NCBI RefSeq assembly: GCF_029948085.1
Contig: NZ_JARZZP010000013.1
Location: forward strand, 1 to 64,000
Length of the DNA stretch: 64,000 bases
Reading direction: 5' to 3'
Origin: Streptococcus taonis
GTDB lineage: Bacteria; Bacillota; Bacilli; Lactobacillales; Streptococcaceae
Under the pieces are notes generated by a model. That model was not told where the DNA came from. It made no database searches and saw nothing but the letters and a program-made list of their open reading frames with translations. A program made the translations under genes and the position numbers. Numbering within the stretch: the stretch's first letter is position 1; every line of letters starts with the position of its first letter. Shown here piece by piece: positions 9,422 to 18,257 of the stretch.

Positions 9422-9434
9422 TATTCGTAAAAAC
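9422..9434 (-). promoter_or_regulatory. Candidate ComX (sigma-X) box upstream of rgg
   Basis: Minus strand reads TTTTTACGAATA (TACGAATA at 9429-9422), an exact match to the combox core with T-rich lead, 37 nt before the rgg ATG. An alternative housekeeping TATAAT-like element lies further upstream in AT-rich DNA. Confidence 0.45.
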
Positions 9435-9468
9435 TTTTACTTTTTTAACATATTATAAAATATTTTAG

Positions 9469-9494
9469 CAAAAAAGCCAGCTTCAAACTGACTT
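9469..9494 (-). terminator. Terminator of tsaB-rimI-tsaD
   Basis: Just after the tsaD stop codon, the minus strand has a stem AAAGTCAG/CTGGCTTT (one G-T pair) with a 7-nt loop and a following T-run. Confidence 0.65.
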
Positions 9495-9495
9495 T

Positions 9496-10506
9496 CTATT
9501 CCATAGTTTCAAAAGCGAGACTTGGTTTGGCATTTAGCTCCAAGCCTGCGAAGTTTTCTTTGTTCCACTCGCTGACGCTAGCATAGGCAATCATGCCCGC
9601 ATTGTCTCCGCAAAGGCGCAGAGGTGGAATGATAACCTTGACGTCAGTGATCTCAGCTGCCAAGCGTTCTCTTAATCCTTTGTTAGCTGCTACACCACCA
9701 GCCACGACAAGGGTTTTAACAGGGTATTTCTCCAGAGCTTTCTTGGTTTTTGCCATGAGAATATCCATGACTGCTGCTTGGAAGGAAGCCGACAGGTCTT
9801 CCTTGGATAAGCTTTCTCCCTTTTGCTCGGCATTGTGGTGAAGATTGATAAAGGCAGACTTCAAACCTGAGAATGAAAACTCCAGATTGTCTTCCTTGAT
9901 CATGGCACGTGGGAAATCATAAACATCCTGACCTTGATGAGCCAATTCGTCAATCTCACGACCTGCTGGATAGGTCAAGCCCATGACACGACCGACCTTG
10001 TCATAGGCTTCACCAACCGCATCATCACGAGTTTCACCAACAATCTTATAATCACCAGCCTCAGAAACATAGACCAACTCTGTGTGTCCACCACTGACTA
10101 ATAGAGCTAGTAAGGGGAATTCCAAAGGCTCCACACTTTGAGCTGCCATGAGATGACCAGCCATGTGGTTCACGGGGATAAGCGGAACGCCATGAGCCCA
10201 AGCAAAGGCCTTGGCAGCTGACAAACCAACTAGCAGTGCTCCAACCAATCCTGGCCCATAGGTAACCGCAACAGCTGTTACATCTTCTTCTGTAATCCCT
10301 GCTTCTGCCAGCGCCTCCTCAATACAGGCTGTAATGACCTCAACATGGTGACGACTAGCCACTTCAGGAACTACGCCCCCAAAACGTTTGTGACTTTCAA
10401 TTTGACTAGCAATGACATTGGATAAGAGCTCGTCATCGTTTTTCAATACGGCGACACTAGTCTCATCACAGGATGTCTCAAATGCTAAAATATATCTATC
10501 CTTCAT
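9496..10506 (-). CDS. tsaD: tRNA threonylcarbamoyladenosine transferase TsaD
   Basis: Catalytic subunit that transfers threonylcarbamoyl to A37 of ANN-decoding tRNAs (formerly Gcp). The 336-residue sequence has the ASKHA ATPase fold, metal-binding histidines H114 and H118 (NHMAGH) and the motif [10 protein letters not shown]. It is the last gene of the operon with tsaB and rimI, overlapping rimI by 11 nt. It acts with TsaB and TsaE (not in this window). Confidence 0.97.
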   Translation of the reverse strand: MKDRYILAFETSCDETSVAVLKNDDELLSNVIASQIESHKRFGGVVPEVASRHHVEVITACIEEALAEAGITEEDVTAVAVTYGPGLVGALLVGLSAAKAFAWAHGVPLIPVNHMAGHLMAAQSVEPLEFPLLALLVSGGHTELVYVSEAGDYKIVGETRDDAVGEAYDKVGRVMGLTYPAGREIDELAHQGQDVYDFPRAMIKEDNLEFSFSGLKSAFINLHHNAEQKGESLSKEDLSASFQAAVMDILMAKTKKALEKYPVKTLVVAGGVAANKGLRERLAAEITDVKVIIPPLRLCGDNAGMIAYASVSEWNKENFAGLELNAKPSLAFETME

Positions 10507-10933
10507 CTATTTCTCTCTTCATGATAATGGCATCCTCAACTGGATCATGGTAGTAGGACTTTCTCTCAGCGATGACTGCCATTCTTTCTTTCTTATAAAA
10601 TGCCTGTGCTCGTTGATTTGACTTTCTGACTTCGAGGAAAATCTCCTTATCTGTCGGTAATTGAGCAAATAAGGTTGACGAAATTCCCTGACCTTGATAG
10701 GCTCCTTTAACAGCGATTTGCAGGACTTCTGCTTCAAAGTTATTTTCCTGAACGGCTAAAAAACCAATCACTTCAGAGCAATCGTAAGCTAAAGCATACC
10801 AGGTTTGGTCTTGAGACAGGTCTGCTTGGATTTGTTTCAAAGTCCAAGGACTGACTGGATAAACATCTGCCATAACAGCATAGATGGATTGAGCCAAGTC
10901 AGGTTGCTGTTGGATTCGTTTGATTTCTATCAT
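10496..10933 (-). CDS. rimI: Ribosomal-protein alanine N-acetyltransferase RimI
   Basis: GNAT-fold acetyltransferase of 145 residues. The acetyl-CoA loop is seen in [16 protein letters not shown] (Q/RxxGxG/A type). The family acetylates the N-terminal alanine of ribosomal protein S18. Overlap with tsaB is 4 nt and with tsaD 11 nt. Specificity is assigned from the conserved tsaB-rimI-tsaD context. Confidence 0.9.
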   Translation of the reverse strand: MIEIKRIQQQPDLAQSIYAVMADVYPVSPWTLKQIQADLSQDQTWYALAYDCSEVIGFLAVQENNFEAEVLQIAVKGAYQGQGISSTLFAQLPTDKEIFLEVRKSNQRAQAFYKKERMAVIAERKSYYHDPVEDAIIMKREIDEG

Positions 10934-11613
10934 AGGCGTTTAATGTAAGACTCGCCAGACTCAGTGTGATTCTTGAGCCAGTTTTCCTCAGCCTCGACAC
11001 GCTTGAGGTAATTCGGCACAAAGTCGTGCAAGGAGTCTGCTTCCTTGTCCCAAGCCCATAGAGCCAGATTAGCTGCATTTGGCAAAGTTTCTTGGTAATT
11101 AGCCTGTGGTAATTGATCTCGAATTTGCTCCACAAAGGCTCCTACTTCACCGACAAAAGTGACTTGTTCAGCATCTTTGACTTGCCCCAAAACTTCTGCA
11201 AAGGACAGATGCGCCTCTGGAAAGACAGGCTGAGCATTTTCATAAAATCCTGCATAAACATTGTTGCGACGCGCATCCATCAAAGGTACTACAAGACCTA
11301 CTTGCTGGCTTGGTACCAGAGCCAAAAGGCTAGACATCCCCACTAACTCAATGTTCAGGGTATGAGCCAAGGTCTTGGCAGTTGCTACCGCGATTCGCAA
11401 ACCTGTGTAGCTACCTGGCCCCTCTGCTACAACGATTCGATCCAAATCTTTGGGCGTCAAATCTAGACTAGCTATCAAAAAATCGATGGCTGGCATAAGG
11501 GTAATACTGTGATTTTTTTTGATATTGATTGTCGTCTCGGCAAGAAGCTGCTTGTCCTCTAAAATAGCAAGAGAAAGAGCCTTGCTGGACGTATCAAAAG
11601 CTAATACTTTCAT
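10930..11613 (-). CDS. tsaB: tRNA threonylcarbamoyladenosine biosynthesis protein TsaB
   Basis: Non-catalytic ASKHA-fold partner of TsaD (227 residues). The N-terminus MKVLAFDTSSKALS and GPGSYTGLRIAVATAKTLA motif are diagnostic. First gene of the operon; a TATAAT box lies about 30 nt upstream. It is needed to stabilise TsaD in the t6A-forming complex. Confidence 0.96.
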   Translation of the reverse strand: MKVLAFDTSSKALSLAILEDKQLLAETTINIKKNHSITLMPAIDFLIASLDLTPKDLDRIVVAEGPGSYTGLRIAVATAKTLAHTLNIELVGMSSLLALVPSQQVGLVVPLMDARRNNVYAGFYENAQPVFPEAHLSFAEVLGQVKDAEQVTFVGEVGAFVEQIRDQLPQANYQETLPNAANLALWAWDKEADSLHDFVPNYLKRVEAEENWLKNHTESGESYIKRL

Positions 11614-11642
11614 AACACATTCCTATCTTTTTGTCTGTTTAC

Positions 11643-11659
11643 TATTATACTACAAAAGC
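11643..11659 (-). promoter_or_regulatory. Promoter -10 of the tsaB operon
   Basis: TATAAT on the minus strand (11648-11643) within an 18-nt stretch, GCTTTTGTAGTATAATAG, that is repeated exactly in front of araT (60778-60795). No strong -35 is seen. Confidence 0.5.
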
Positions 11660-11723
11660 CGACACATGGGAATTTTCTTTGTTTTGAAATAAAAATATCC
11701 TGCCAAACAGACAGGACAAGTAC

Positions 11724-11930
11724 TTAAGTATTCAAACCAAAGTAAAATACAAGCCAAACCACATAGGTCACAAGAAGGAGGAAAATGGAATACAGTGTTA
11801 CAAAGAGAATTTTCCAGTGTATAGCTGTTTTTCTATGTTCCAACCGAACAAATAGTAGATTGCCACCGTAAACACAGGCAACAAAAACAGCAAATACCAA
11901 GAGACGAATCGCGATAGCTAGTTGAAACAT
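11724..11930 (-). CDS. Small membrane protein, unknown
   Basis: A 68-residue protein with two strongly hydrophobic segments (about 4-30 and 41-66) around a short basic linker (RLEHRKTAIHWK). I start at the ATG reading MFQLAIAIRL because AAGGAGG lies 6 nt upstream; the longer in-frame reading has no ribosome site and a non-helical hydrophilic lead. Two tiny ORFs precede it. In pneumococcus this stretch before rnjA holds the cibAB two-peptide bacteriocin; no cibA or cibB was recognised here. The size and topology would suit an immunity protein, but function is unknown. Confidence 0.65.
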   Translation of the reverse strand: MFQLAIAIRLLVFAVFVACVYGGNLLFVRLEHRKTAIHWKILFVTLYSIFLLLVTYVVWLVFYFGLNT

Positions 11931-11980
11931 AGAGAGCCTCCTTTCTCCAATTCTAAAAGCAAATATTTCAAAATCATCAT

Positions 11981-12057
11981 CTAACGAAAAGGATCCCAAG
12001 CAGTTGTAGCAGTATGTAGAATTTTCATACAAATAAGTGAAACACAAAATCAAACAT
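11981..12057 (-). other. Two overlapping mini-ORFs upstream of the small membrane protein
   Basis: An ATG at 12057 with excellent GAAGGAGG site opens a 10-codon ORF (MFDFVFHLFV), whose stop TGA overlaps the ATG (12028) of a 15-codon ORF. They could be a leader peptide controlling the next gene or the wreck of an older gene. The rest of 11931-12329 is AT-rich with only the rpoY promoter. Confidence 0.3.
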
Positions 12058-12187
12058 AGCTAGTCCTCCTTCATCAAGAAAAGCCTCTTTTCTAACTTTA
12101 TTATAGCACTTGCATCTGATGTCTTCAAATACTTATACAAGGTAAAATGAAACCCATTTCAAGCTCCTTACTTTCATGTTTCCTGCT

Positions 12188-12216
12188 TTTACTAATTCCC
12201 CTTTTTATGTTATAAT
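12188..12216 (+). promoter_or_regulatory. Promoter of rpoY-rnjA
   Basis: TTTACT (12188-12193), 17-nt spacer, TATAAT (12211-12216) with an extended TG at 12208-12209. A near-consensus housekeeping promoter. Confidence 0.75.
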
Positions 12217-12329
12217 TGAGATAATTGTAACGAATCAAGGTCAATAAAGACAAAAAATGAACTGGAATCAAACCAGCTTCAAACTGAGCATTTTTGAATA
12301 TAGCTGACCTGAAAGCAGAAAGGAAACAT

Positions 12330-12563
12330 ATGATTTACAAAGTTTTTTATCAAGAAACAAAAGAACGCAGCCCACGTCGTGAAACAACACGCTCACTATA
12401 CTTAGACATCGATGCTAATTCAGAACTTGAAGGACGTATCGCTGCTCGCCAGCTTGTCGAAGAAAATCGTCCAGAATATAATATCGAGTATATCGAACTC
12501 TTGTCTGACAAATTGCTAGACTACGAAAAAGAAACTGGCGCATTCGAAATTACGGAGTTCTAA
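12330..12563 (+). CDS. rpoY: RNA polymerase epsilon subunit RpoY
   Basis: Small acidic auxiliary subunit of Firmicutes RNA polymerase (DUF1447/YkzG family, 77 residues; MIYKVFYQE start). I use the ATG at 12330 preceded by AGAAAGG rather than the upstream TTG that would add 12 residues. It lies one base before rnjA, the conserved Firmicutes arrangement. Confidence 0.92.
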   Translation: MIYKVFYQETKERSPRRETTRSLYLDIDANSELEGRIAARQLVEENRPEYNIEYIELLSDKLLDYEKETGAFEITEF

Positions 12564-12564
12564 T

Positions 12565-14244
12565 ATGGCCTACACTCTTAAACCAGAAGAAGTCGGCGTT
12601 TTTGCCATTGGTGGTCTAGGAGAAATCGGAAAAAACACATATGGTATCGAATATCAAGACGAAATCATCATCGTTGATGCAGGGATTAAATTCCCTGAGG
12701 ATGACCTACTTGGTATCGACTACGTTATCCCTGATTACTCTTACATTGTAGAAAATATCGACCGCGTCAAGGCTCTCTTGATTACCCACGGACACGAGGA
12801 TCATATCGGAGGGATTCCTTTCTTGCTCAAGCAAGCAAACATCCCTATCTATGCTGGTCCACTGGCCCTTGCCTTAATCCGTGGAAAACTCGAAGAGCAT
12901 GGACTTTTGCGCAATGCTACACTTCACGAAATCAACCACAACACGGAGTTGACCTTTAAAAACCTTAAAGCAACTTTCTTTAGAACTACTCACTCTATCC
13001 CAGAACCATTGGGAATTGTCATCCATACCCCTCAAGGGAAAATCGTCTGTACAGGTGACTTCAAGTTCGACTTTACACCAGTTGGAGAACCTGCAGACTT
13101 GCACCGTATGGCAGCCTTAGGTGAAGATGGAGTACTTTGTTTGCTCTCTGACTCGACCAATGCTGAGGTTCCAACCTTTACAAACTCTGAAAAGGTTGTC
13201 GGCCAGTCGATCATGAAGATTATCCAAGGTATCGAGGGACGTATCATCTTTGCATCCTTTGCCTCAAATATCTTCCGTCTCCAGCAAGCAACGGAAGCTG
13301 CTGTTAAGACCGGGCGTAAGATCGCAGTCTTTGGGCGCTCTATGGAAAAGGCCATTGTCAACGGGATTGAACTTGGTTACATCAAGGCACCTAAGGGAAC
13401 CTTCATCGAGCCAAATGAAATCAAAGACTATCCTGCGGGTGAGATTCTTATCCTCTGTACTGGTAGTCAGGGCGAGCCTATGGCAGCCCTCTCTCGTATC
13501 GCTAACGGAACTCACCGTCAAGTGCAACTCCAACCAGGTGATACGGTCATCTTCTCATCTAGCCCAATTCCAGGAAACACCACTAGCGTTAACAAGCTGA
13601 TTAACATCATTTCTGAAGCTGGTGTCGAAGTTATCCACGGTAAAGTGAACAATATCCATACATCTGGACACGGTGGTCAGCAAGAGCAAAAACTTATGCT
13701 CCGCTTGATTAAGCCAAAATACTTCATGCCTGTCCACGGTGAATACCGCATGCAAAAAGTCCACGCTGGACTTGCCGTAGATACTGGTGTTGAGAAGGAC
13801 AATATCTTTATCATGAGCAATGGTGATGTCCTTGCCCTCACTGCAAACTCTGCTCGTATCGCAGGCCATTTCAACGCCCAAGACATCTATGTCGATGGAA
13901 ATCGTATCGGTGAAATCGGTGCAGCTGTGCTTAAAGATCGCCGCGATCTATCTGAAGACGGTGTCGTTCTAGCTGTCGCAACAGTTGACTTTAAATCTCA
14001 GATGATCCTATCTGGACCAGATATTCTCAGTCGTGGATTTGTCTACATGAGAGAGTCTGGCGATTTGATTCGCCAAAGCCAACGCATTCTTTTCAATGCA
14101 ATTCGTATCGCTTTGAAAAACAAAGATGCCAGCGTCCAGTCTGTCAATGGCGCTATCGTAAACGCCATTCGACCATTCCTTTACGAAAATACTGAACGTG
14201 AACCAATCATCATTCCGATGATTCTCACACCAGATGAAGAATAA
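12565..14244 (+). CDS. rnjA: Ribonuclease J1
   Basis: Metallo-beta-lactamase/beta-CASP ribonuclease with 5'-to-3' exonuclease and endonuclease activity, central in mRNA decay. The zinc motif HGHEDH (H75, H77, D79, H80), the beta-CASP region (about 210-390, with SGHGGQQEQ) and a C-terminal domain are present in 559 residues, normal for RNase J. Cotranscribed with rpoY and followed by a strong terminator. Confidence 0.97.
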   Translation: MAYTLKPEEVGVFAIGGLGEIGKNTYGIEYQDEIIIVDAGIKFPEDDLLGIDYVIPDYSYIVENIDRVKALLITHGHEDHIGGIPFLLKQANIPIYAGPLALALIRGKLEEHGLLRNATLHEINHNTELTFKNLKATFFRTTHSIPEPLGIVIHTPQGKIVCTGDFKFDFTPVGEPADLHRMAALGEDGVLCLLSDSTNAEVPTFTNSEKVVGQSIMKIIQGIEGRIIFASFASNIFRLQQATEAAVKTGRKIAVFGRSMEKAIVNGIELGYIKAPKGTFIEPNEIKDYPAGEILILCTGSQGEPMAALSRIANGTHRQVQLQPGDTVIFSSSPIPGNTTSVNKLINIISEAGVEVIHGKVNNIHTSGHGGQQEQKLMLRLIKPKYFMPVHGEYRMQKVHAGLAVDTGVEKDNIFIMSNGDVLALTANSARIAGHFNAQDIYVDGNRIGEIGAAVLKDRRDLSEDGVVLAVATVDFKSQMILSGPDILSRGFVYMRESGDLIRQSQRILFNAIRIALKNKDASVQSVNGAIVNAIRPFLYENTEREPIIIPMILTPDEE

Positions 14245-14246
14245 GA

Positions 14247-14288
14247 AAAAATTCTCTGAAGTCCTATGACTTCAGAGAATTTTTGTTA
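14247..14288 (+). terminator. Terminator of rpoY-rnjA
   Basis: Perfect 16-bp stem (14247-14262 with 14269-14284), 6-nt loop and T-rich end. As the stem begins with A5 it may also work on the minus strand for the converging glycosyltransferase genes. Confidence 0.9.
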
Positions 14289-14350
14289 TTTTATGATAAA
14301 TTGTAGCAATTATTTTTCTTTAATCAACTATTCTATAAGACTTATAACTC

Positions 14351-15228
14351 TTACCGCTGCTTAGTCTCAATAGCTTTTTTCACCAAAATCTGTTGATAAG
14401 CTTCCATATCTCCGCGTTTCAATGATTCTTCTTCATGAATGGATAATCGCCATTTATAAGCCTGAATTTCCTTATCCAACAACTGCTGAGGTGCCCCAAT
14501 CAGATTCAAAATAGTCAGACGCTCTTCAATACTCTTTAAAGGATAAACATCTGCAAGATTAACTGTTCTAGTTACACTTGCGGAGCGTTTTCTATGCATA
14601 TAAATGGCTTTATTCATATAGGCAATCTTATCTGCTTGAAGGTAAACCTTATAGGTCGTATAATCGTCCTCTACCTTCTGATCCGTTGGATAGACAATAT
14701 CTTTGAAAAGCTCTGCTTTATAGAGTTTTGCCCATGGAACTGTAAAACGTTGACTAAGATTATACTTTCCGTCATATTGATGATAGAACCAATCAAAAGG
14801 GCTGTACACTTGTTCAAAATAGTTGTCTGCACCTACATGGATTAAAAAACTTCCCTGATCTTCAATAAACTGAGTGAAATTAGCAATCGCAATATCTGCA
14901 TCCGTTTTTTTCAATAAATCATAAAGGCTTTGAATATGGTCTAACTCTAGCCAATCATCATTATCCACAAAGACAATGTAAGCACCTGTTACAGCTTCCA
15001 AAGCACGATTGCGACTGGACGCAACTCCACCATTCGGCTTATGATATACTTTAACACGCGCATCTTGATTTTTATAGCGTTGACAAATAGCTGCTGAACC
15101 ATCAGTTGAGCCATCATTGATTAAAATAACTTCAAGATTTTGATAAGTTTGTTGAAGAATGCTATCTAAACATTTTCAAGATAGGCCTCTGACATATAAA
15201 CAGGAACGATAACACTTATTTTTTCAAT
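14351..15228 (-). pseudogene. GT2 glycosyltransferase, frameshifted
   Basis: A family-2 glycosyltransferase broken by a frameshift. The C-terminal 216 codons are open (DNDDW is the DxD-type motif near the start; then KVEDDYTTYKVYLQADK). Upstream, minus-strand DNA to about 15228 encodes the expected N-terminus (KISVIVPVYMSEAYLEN, then LDSILQQTYQNLEV and INDGSTDGS). One base appears to be missing near 15170-15176, putting a TAG in frame. No convincing start codon remains. It is the last member of the SRR-type glycosylation cluster and is probably inactive. Confidence 0.8.
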
Positions 15229-15268
15229 TTTTAGTCTAAGTGCTTCAAATATCGCTGGATTGATACAA

Positions 15269-15403
15269 TCATATTCTCTTAGCCACAAACTCTTGATTAT
15301 ATTTCTTCCATAGTAAGTTGATGATTGAAATACAAATTGTCAGCAAGTGAAATACTAAGATAAACGCTATATAGTTATTGATATCTTTATCTAGGAAGAT
15401 CTA
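15269..15403 (-). pseudogene. C-terminal fragment of a membrane protein
   Basis: About 44 codons open to a stop at 15269 read as a hydrophobic segment (NYIAFILVFHLLTICISIIN) and basic tail (LLWKKYNQEFVAKRI). A stop codon sits immediately upstream and no start or ribosome site is visible. Probably the remnant of a membrane gene of the glycosylation cluster. Confidence 0.35.
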
Positions 15404-15443
15404 CTCTAAAGCTTTCACGATACTTCCTTTATTTATCCATCAT

Positions 15444-16664
15444 TTAAAAAAGTAACTTCAACTCTTCCCTGATCGCTAAGTACGGATTCATCTTTTGTTT
15501 ATCATAAGCAGATTGATATTTTTCTGGATTTACAAGTTGAGATAGTTCGTCAATCATCTCTGTTACACCATCCTTTGGAAACAGATGGTCAGTGGCATAG
15601 AAATCTGGTTGATGACACGTTTCCTTAAAAGCATAAAGGATCATGCCGTTTTCAAGAGCTGCACGGCTACCATCCAGTATTTCCTGCGCATGAGAAATAT
15701 CCAGATAAATGCTACACGTTTGTAAAAGTTTCTCATATATCTCTCTAGATAGTCCCGGATAGAGATGAACATTTGCAAGGCAATCCAAATCTAGCAGGCG
15801 CCCTCCCATTACTGTTAGTGCAGCAATATGAAATTCAAAATTCGGTAGGGCAGATACAAGGACTTCAATTTGCTCTAGTTCTTGCGTATCTGTCAAAATT
15901 AAAATATGCGGACGAAACTCCCTAAAGGCGCCAAGAAACGTTGGTAGATAAATCAGAGGAAGATTCATATTGTCTGTCTTTAATTTAAAATCTCGGGTCA
16001 GTAGTTTCCCACAACGCTCTTTTAGATATGAAATATCTTCTGCAGATAACTCCTCTCTTATATAAAATACTAGCTGATTAGATGAGAGATTAAGCATCTC
16101 CCTAAGCAAGTTTATATCTGATAATACTAAACAATCACATGTAGATAATTGTTTATCTAAAATCAGTTTTCTTGCTTCATCAATTGAAGAAAGCCCCTCT
16201 TCCCGACCATTTGCTTCTCGAAAAAGTGCACGATCATGAGATGAAAAAAGATAGAGTTGCTCTTGATTTTCCTGACCATAAATGTCTATCTCTTTTTTTC
16301 CACCACTCCAAATTTCTCTCTGAAAACAAGTTCCCGATAAATCATAATGATCTTTTGCACAACAAATACCTTTGTTATCATACCATTCGACCAACTCCAC
16401 CATTTGTGGCCACTGAGGATAACAGAAAATCTTCCCTTTTTTATTTCCTTCCGCTACGATATCACCTGTAGAAAGAACCTCCCAAAATCGAGGTAAGGGA
16501 AGTTGAGTCATGTGTAAGGGACTTGAATTTTCATGATTAGAAAAAAAACTAGTAAAAATATTGTTAATCGTTAATGGTTTCAGATCCATCCCCATGAGTT
16601 CTAAATCTTTTTTTAGGCGATCGTCATCTGAAGACCATTCCCTCGTCAGATAATAATACATCAT
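15444..16664 (-). CDS. gtfB: GtfB-like accessory glycosyltransferase subunit (SRR adhesin pathway)
   Basis: A 406-residue protein resembling GtfB/Gtf2, the co-activating subunit that with GtfA adds the first GlcNAc to serine-rich-repeat adhesins. Weakly conserved N-terminus MMYYYLTREW, segments REWSSDDD and QLYLFSS; the C-terminal region (about 253-406) is GT-B-like and colinear with the C-terminal domain of the GT8 gene upstream. It starts 7 nt after gtfA, the standard gtfA-gtfB order. No SRR adhesin, secA2, secY2 or asp genes are in the window, so its substrate is unknown. Confidence 0.8.
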   Translation of the reverse strand: MMYYYLTREWSSDDDRLKKDLELMGMDLKPLTINNIFTSFFSNHENSSPLHMTQLPLPRFWEVLSTGDIVAEGNKKGKIFCYPQWPQMVELVEWYDNKGICCAKDHYDLSGTCFQREIWSGGKKEIDIYGQENQEQLYLFSSHDRALFREANGREEGLSSIDEARKLILDKQLSTCDCLVLSDINLLREMLNLSSNQLVFYIREELSAEDISYLKERCGKLLTRDFKLKTDNMNLPLIYLPTFLGAFREFRPHILILTDTQELEQIEVLVSALPNFEFHIAALTVMGGRLLDLDCLANVHLYPGLSREIYEKLLQTCSIYLDISHAQEILDGSRAALENGMILYAFKETCHQPDFYATDHLFPKDGVTEMIDELSQLVNPEKYQSAYDKQKMNPYLAIREELKLLF

Positions 16665-16671
16665 TGCTTTT

Positions 16672-18159
16672 TTATTCCCATTCTCTAGTCAAAAATTCAT
16701 ACCATTGTTTTGTTATGCAGTCTGATAAATATTCTTCAGCCAAGCGGTAAGAGCCTTCCCTCAGCTGTTTGATCTGTTTGAAGGCTTTCTCTAAAGCTTT
16801 TGTTAAATCAACCACAATTTCCTCATCCGAACGAGCATCAAAAGGAACTAAATAACCATTTTTACCCTCTTGAATAAAGGTCTGATTTCCATAAGGTACA
16901 TCTAAACCAACAAGAGCTTGTCCAGAACCAATTGCTTCTAACAAAGTTATACCAAAAGTTTCCCATTCCGAGGTAGCCAAATAAAGTTCATACTCTTTGA
17001 AACGGTTTGAAATTGTCTGATGCCCCTTAAGATGGATATAATTTTGTGCTCCTAGATTGGCAATCTCTGCTTCAATATCCTGCCATAGCATCCCTTGCCC
17101 ATAGATATCTAAGTTGACGTCTGGAAAAATTTCATGAAAAGCAACGATGGCTTTGATTGCTAAGTCTAACCGTTTTCGGCGTTCAAACCGCACGGCAATC
17201 ATCACAGAATAAGGTTTTCGTTCATCAGCTAATTGCAACTGTTCTAGGGCAGCTACTGGAAGAACGCGAACTTGACCAGTTTTCCCTAGTAATGCTAAAT
17301 GTTTTTCCAATTCATCCTTCTGTGATTGCGTTGATACTAAAATATCATCAAATTCCTCGGCATATTGAAAAAGGTGATAGTATTCAGAATTGATCTGATC
17401 TCCCCAATAATGAATAGAGTGCACAACACAGGATAATCTTGCTTCTCCTTTTAAACGTAAAAGAGGTGATGTGAAGGGAAGATTCTCTAGACGATCAATA
17501 AATACATGATCCTCTTTACTAAACTGCAACTCTGATAAGGCTCGCTCTAAAAATTCAGACTCACTATAGAACCACTCCGATCCACACCGATAAACTGCTT
17601 CAGTATCCTCACCTGGTTCTTTCTTAATCTCTTCAAAGGCTATGGAACCATCTCTATTATGAAACAGTCGGCGAACAACTCTAGCTACTATACCAAATCC
17701 AGCATCCACTGCTGTAAAAAATTCTGTGAACAGCTTTTTCTTACCATAATGTTCTCTACGAAGTAAACGACCAAATACATAATAATCTACATAATCCACA
17801 TAATCCGGTTTTAGACTGTTTTTATGTAGAATGGTAGTCACACCATCTTGTTCTTGAAAAATCACTTCACAATTATTTTCCTTATATTCAGCAGTCAGGT
17901 GTAAGAGCTGCTTCATATCATCTATACGGATCCCCAAGCTCATATCACGCTGATCTGTCAACAACATATGTGCTAATAGGATTTCTTCCTCAAGATGACC
18001 CAAAGAAAGGTAATAGTCCCATTTAAATCGAGGAGGGACCTGTGTAAAAACAAAACTGGCAGGAAGGTCCAAGTCGCGAAAAACCTTCCCACGATATGCT
18101 TGAGCAACATCTACACCATTTGGTTCTAAACCCACCATAAGATTAAAAGTGTAAAGCAT
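16672..18159 (-). CDS. gtfA: GtfA-like glycosyltransferase (SRR adhesin pathway)
   Basis: Cytosolic GT-B (GT4-type) enzyme of 495 residues, the size of GtfA/Gtf1. N-terminus fits the family (NLMVGLEPNGVDVAQAYR), followed by the inserted add-on domain (about 60-200) used to bind the acceptor. The donor-binding region shows ATSEWETFGITLLEAIGSG (E-x7-E motif) and GLDVPYGNQTFI. The family transfers GlcNAc from UDP-GlcNAc to Ser/Thr of SRR adhesins, in complex with GtfB. The reading frame is intact although neighbours are decayed. Confidence 0.85.
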   Translation of the reverse strand: MLYTFNLMVGLEPNGVDVAQAYRGKVFRDLDLPASFVFTQVPPRFKWDYYLSLGHLEEEILLAHMLLTDQRDMSLGIRIDDMKQLLHLTAEYKENNCEVIFQEQDGVTTILHKNSLKPDYVDYVDYYVFGRLLRREHYGKKKLFTEFFTAVDAGFGIVARVVRRLFHNRDGSIAFEEIKKEPGEDTEAVYRCGSEWFYSESEFLERALSELQFSKEDHVFIDRLENLPFTSPLLRLKGEARLSCVVHSIHYWGDQINSEYYHLFQYAEEFDDILVSTQSQKDELEKHLALLGKTGQVRVLPVAALEQLQLADERKPYSVMIAVRFERRKRLDLAIKAIVAFHEIFPDVNLDIYGQGMLWQDIEAEIANLGAQNYIHLKGHQTISNRFKEYELYLATSEWETFGITLLEAIGSGQALVGLDVPYGNQTFIQEGKNGYLVPFDARSDEEIVVDLTKALEKAFKQIKQLREGSYRLAEEYLSDCITKQWYEFLTREWE

Positions 18160-18257
18160 TCTTTAACTCCAAACTAAACTCTAATCACAAGCATCAAAGC
18201 ATGGACTCCATAAAAGAAGTGAACTAGCGAATGATTAGATTATCTACTAAAACTTTC

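Noticed and set aside
11931-12053. Longer reading of the 68-residue membrane protein
   Set aside because: The extension starts with TTG without a ribosome site, while AAGGAGG lies 6 nt before the internal ATG.
12294-12329. TTG-initiated N-terminal extension of RpoY
   Set aside because: Family members begin at MIYKVFY and a proper ribosome site precedes the ATG at 12330.
14351-15001. Intact 216-residue glycosyltransferase
   Set aside because: It starts with TTG inside the GT2 domain; the missing N-terminal part is visible upstream in another frame, so this is a frameshifted gene.
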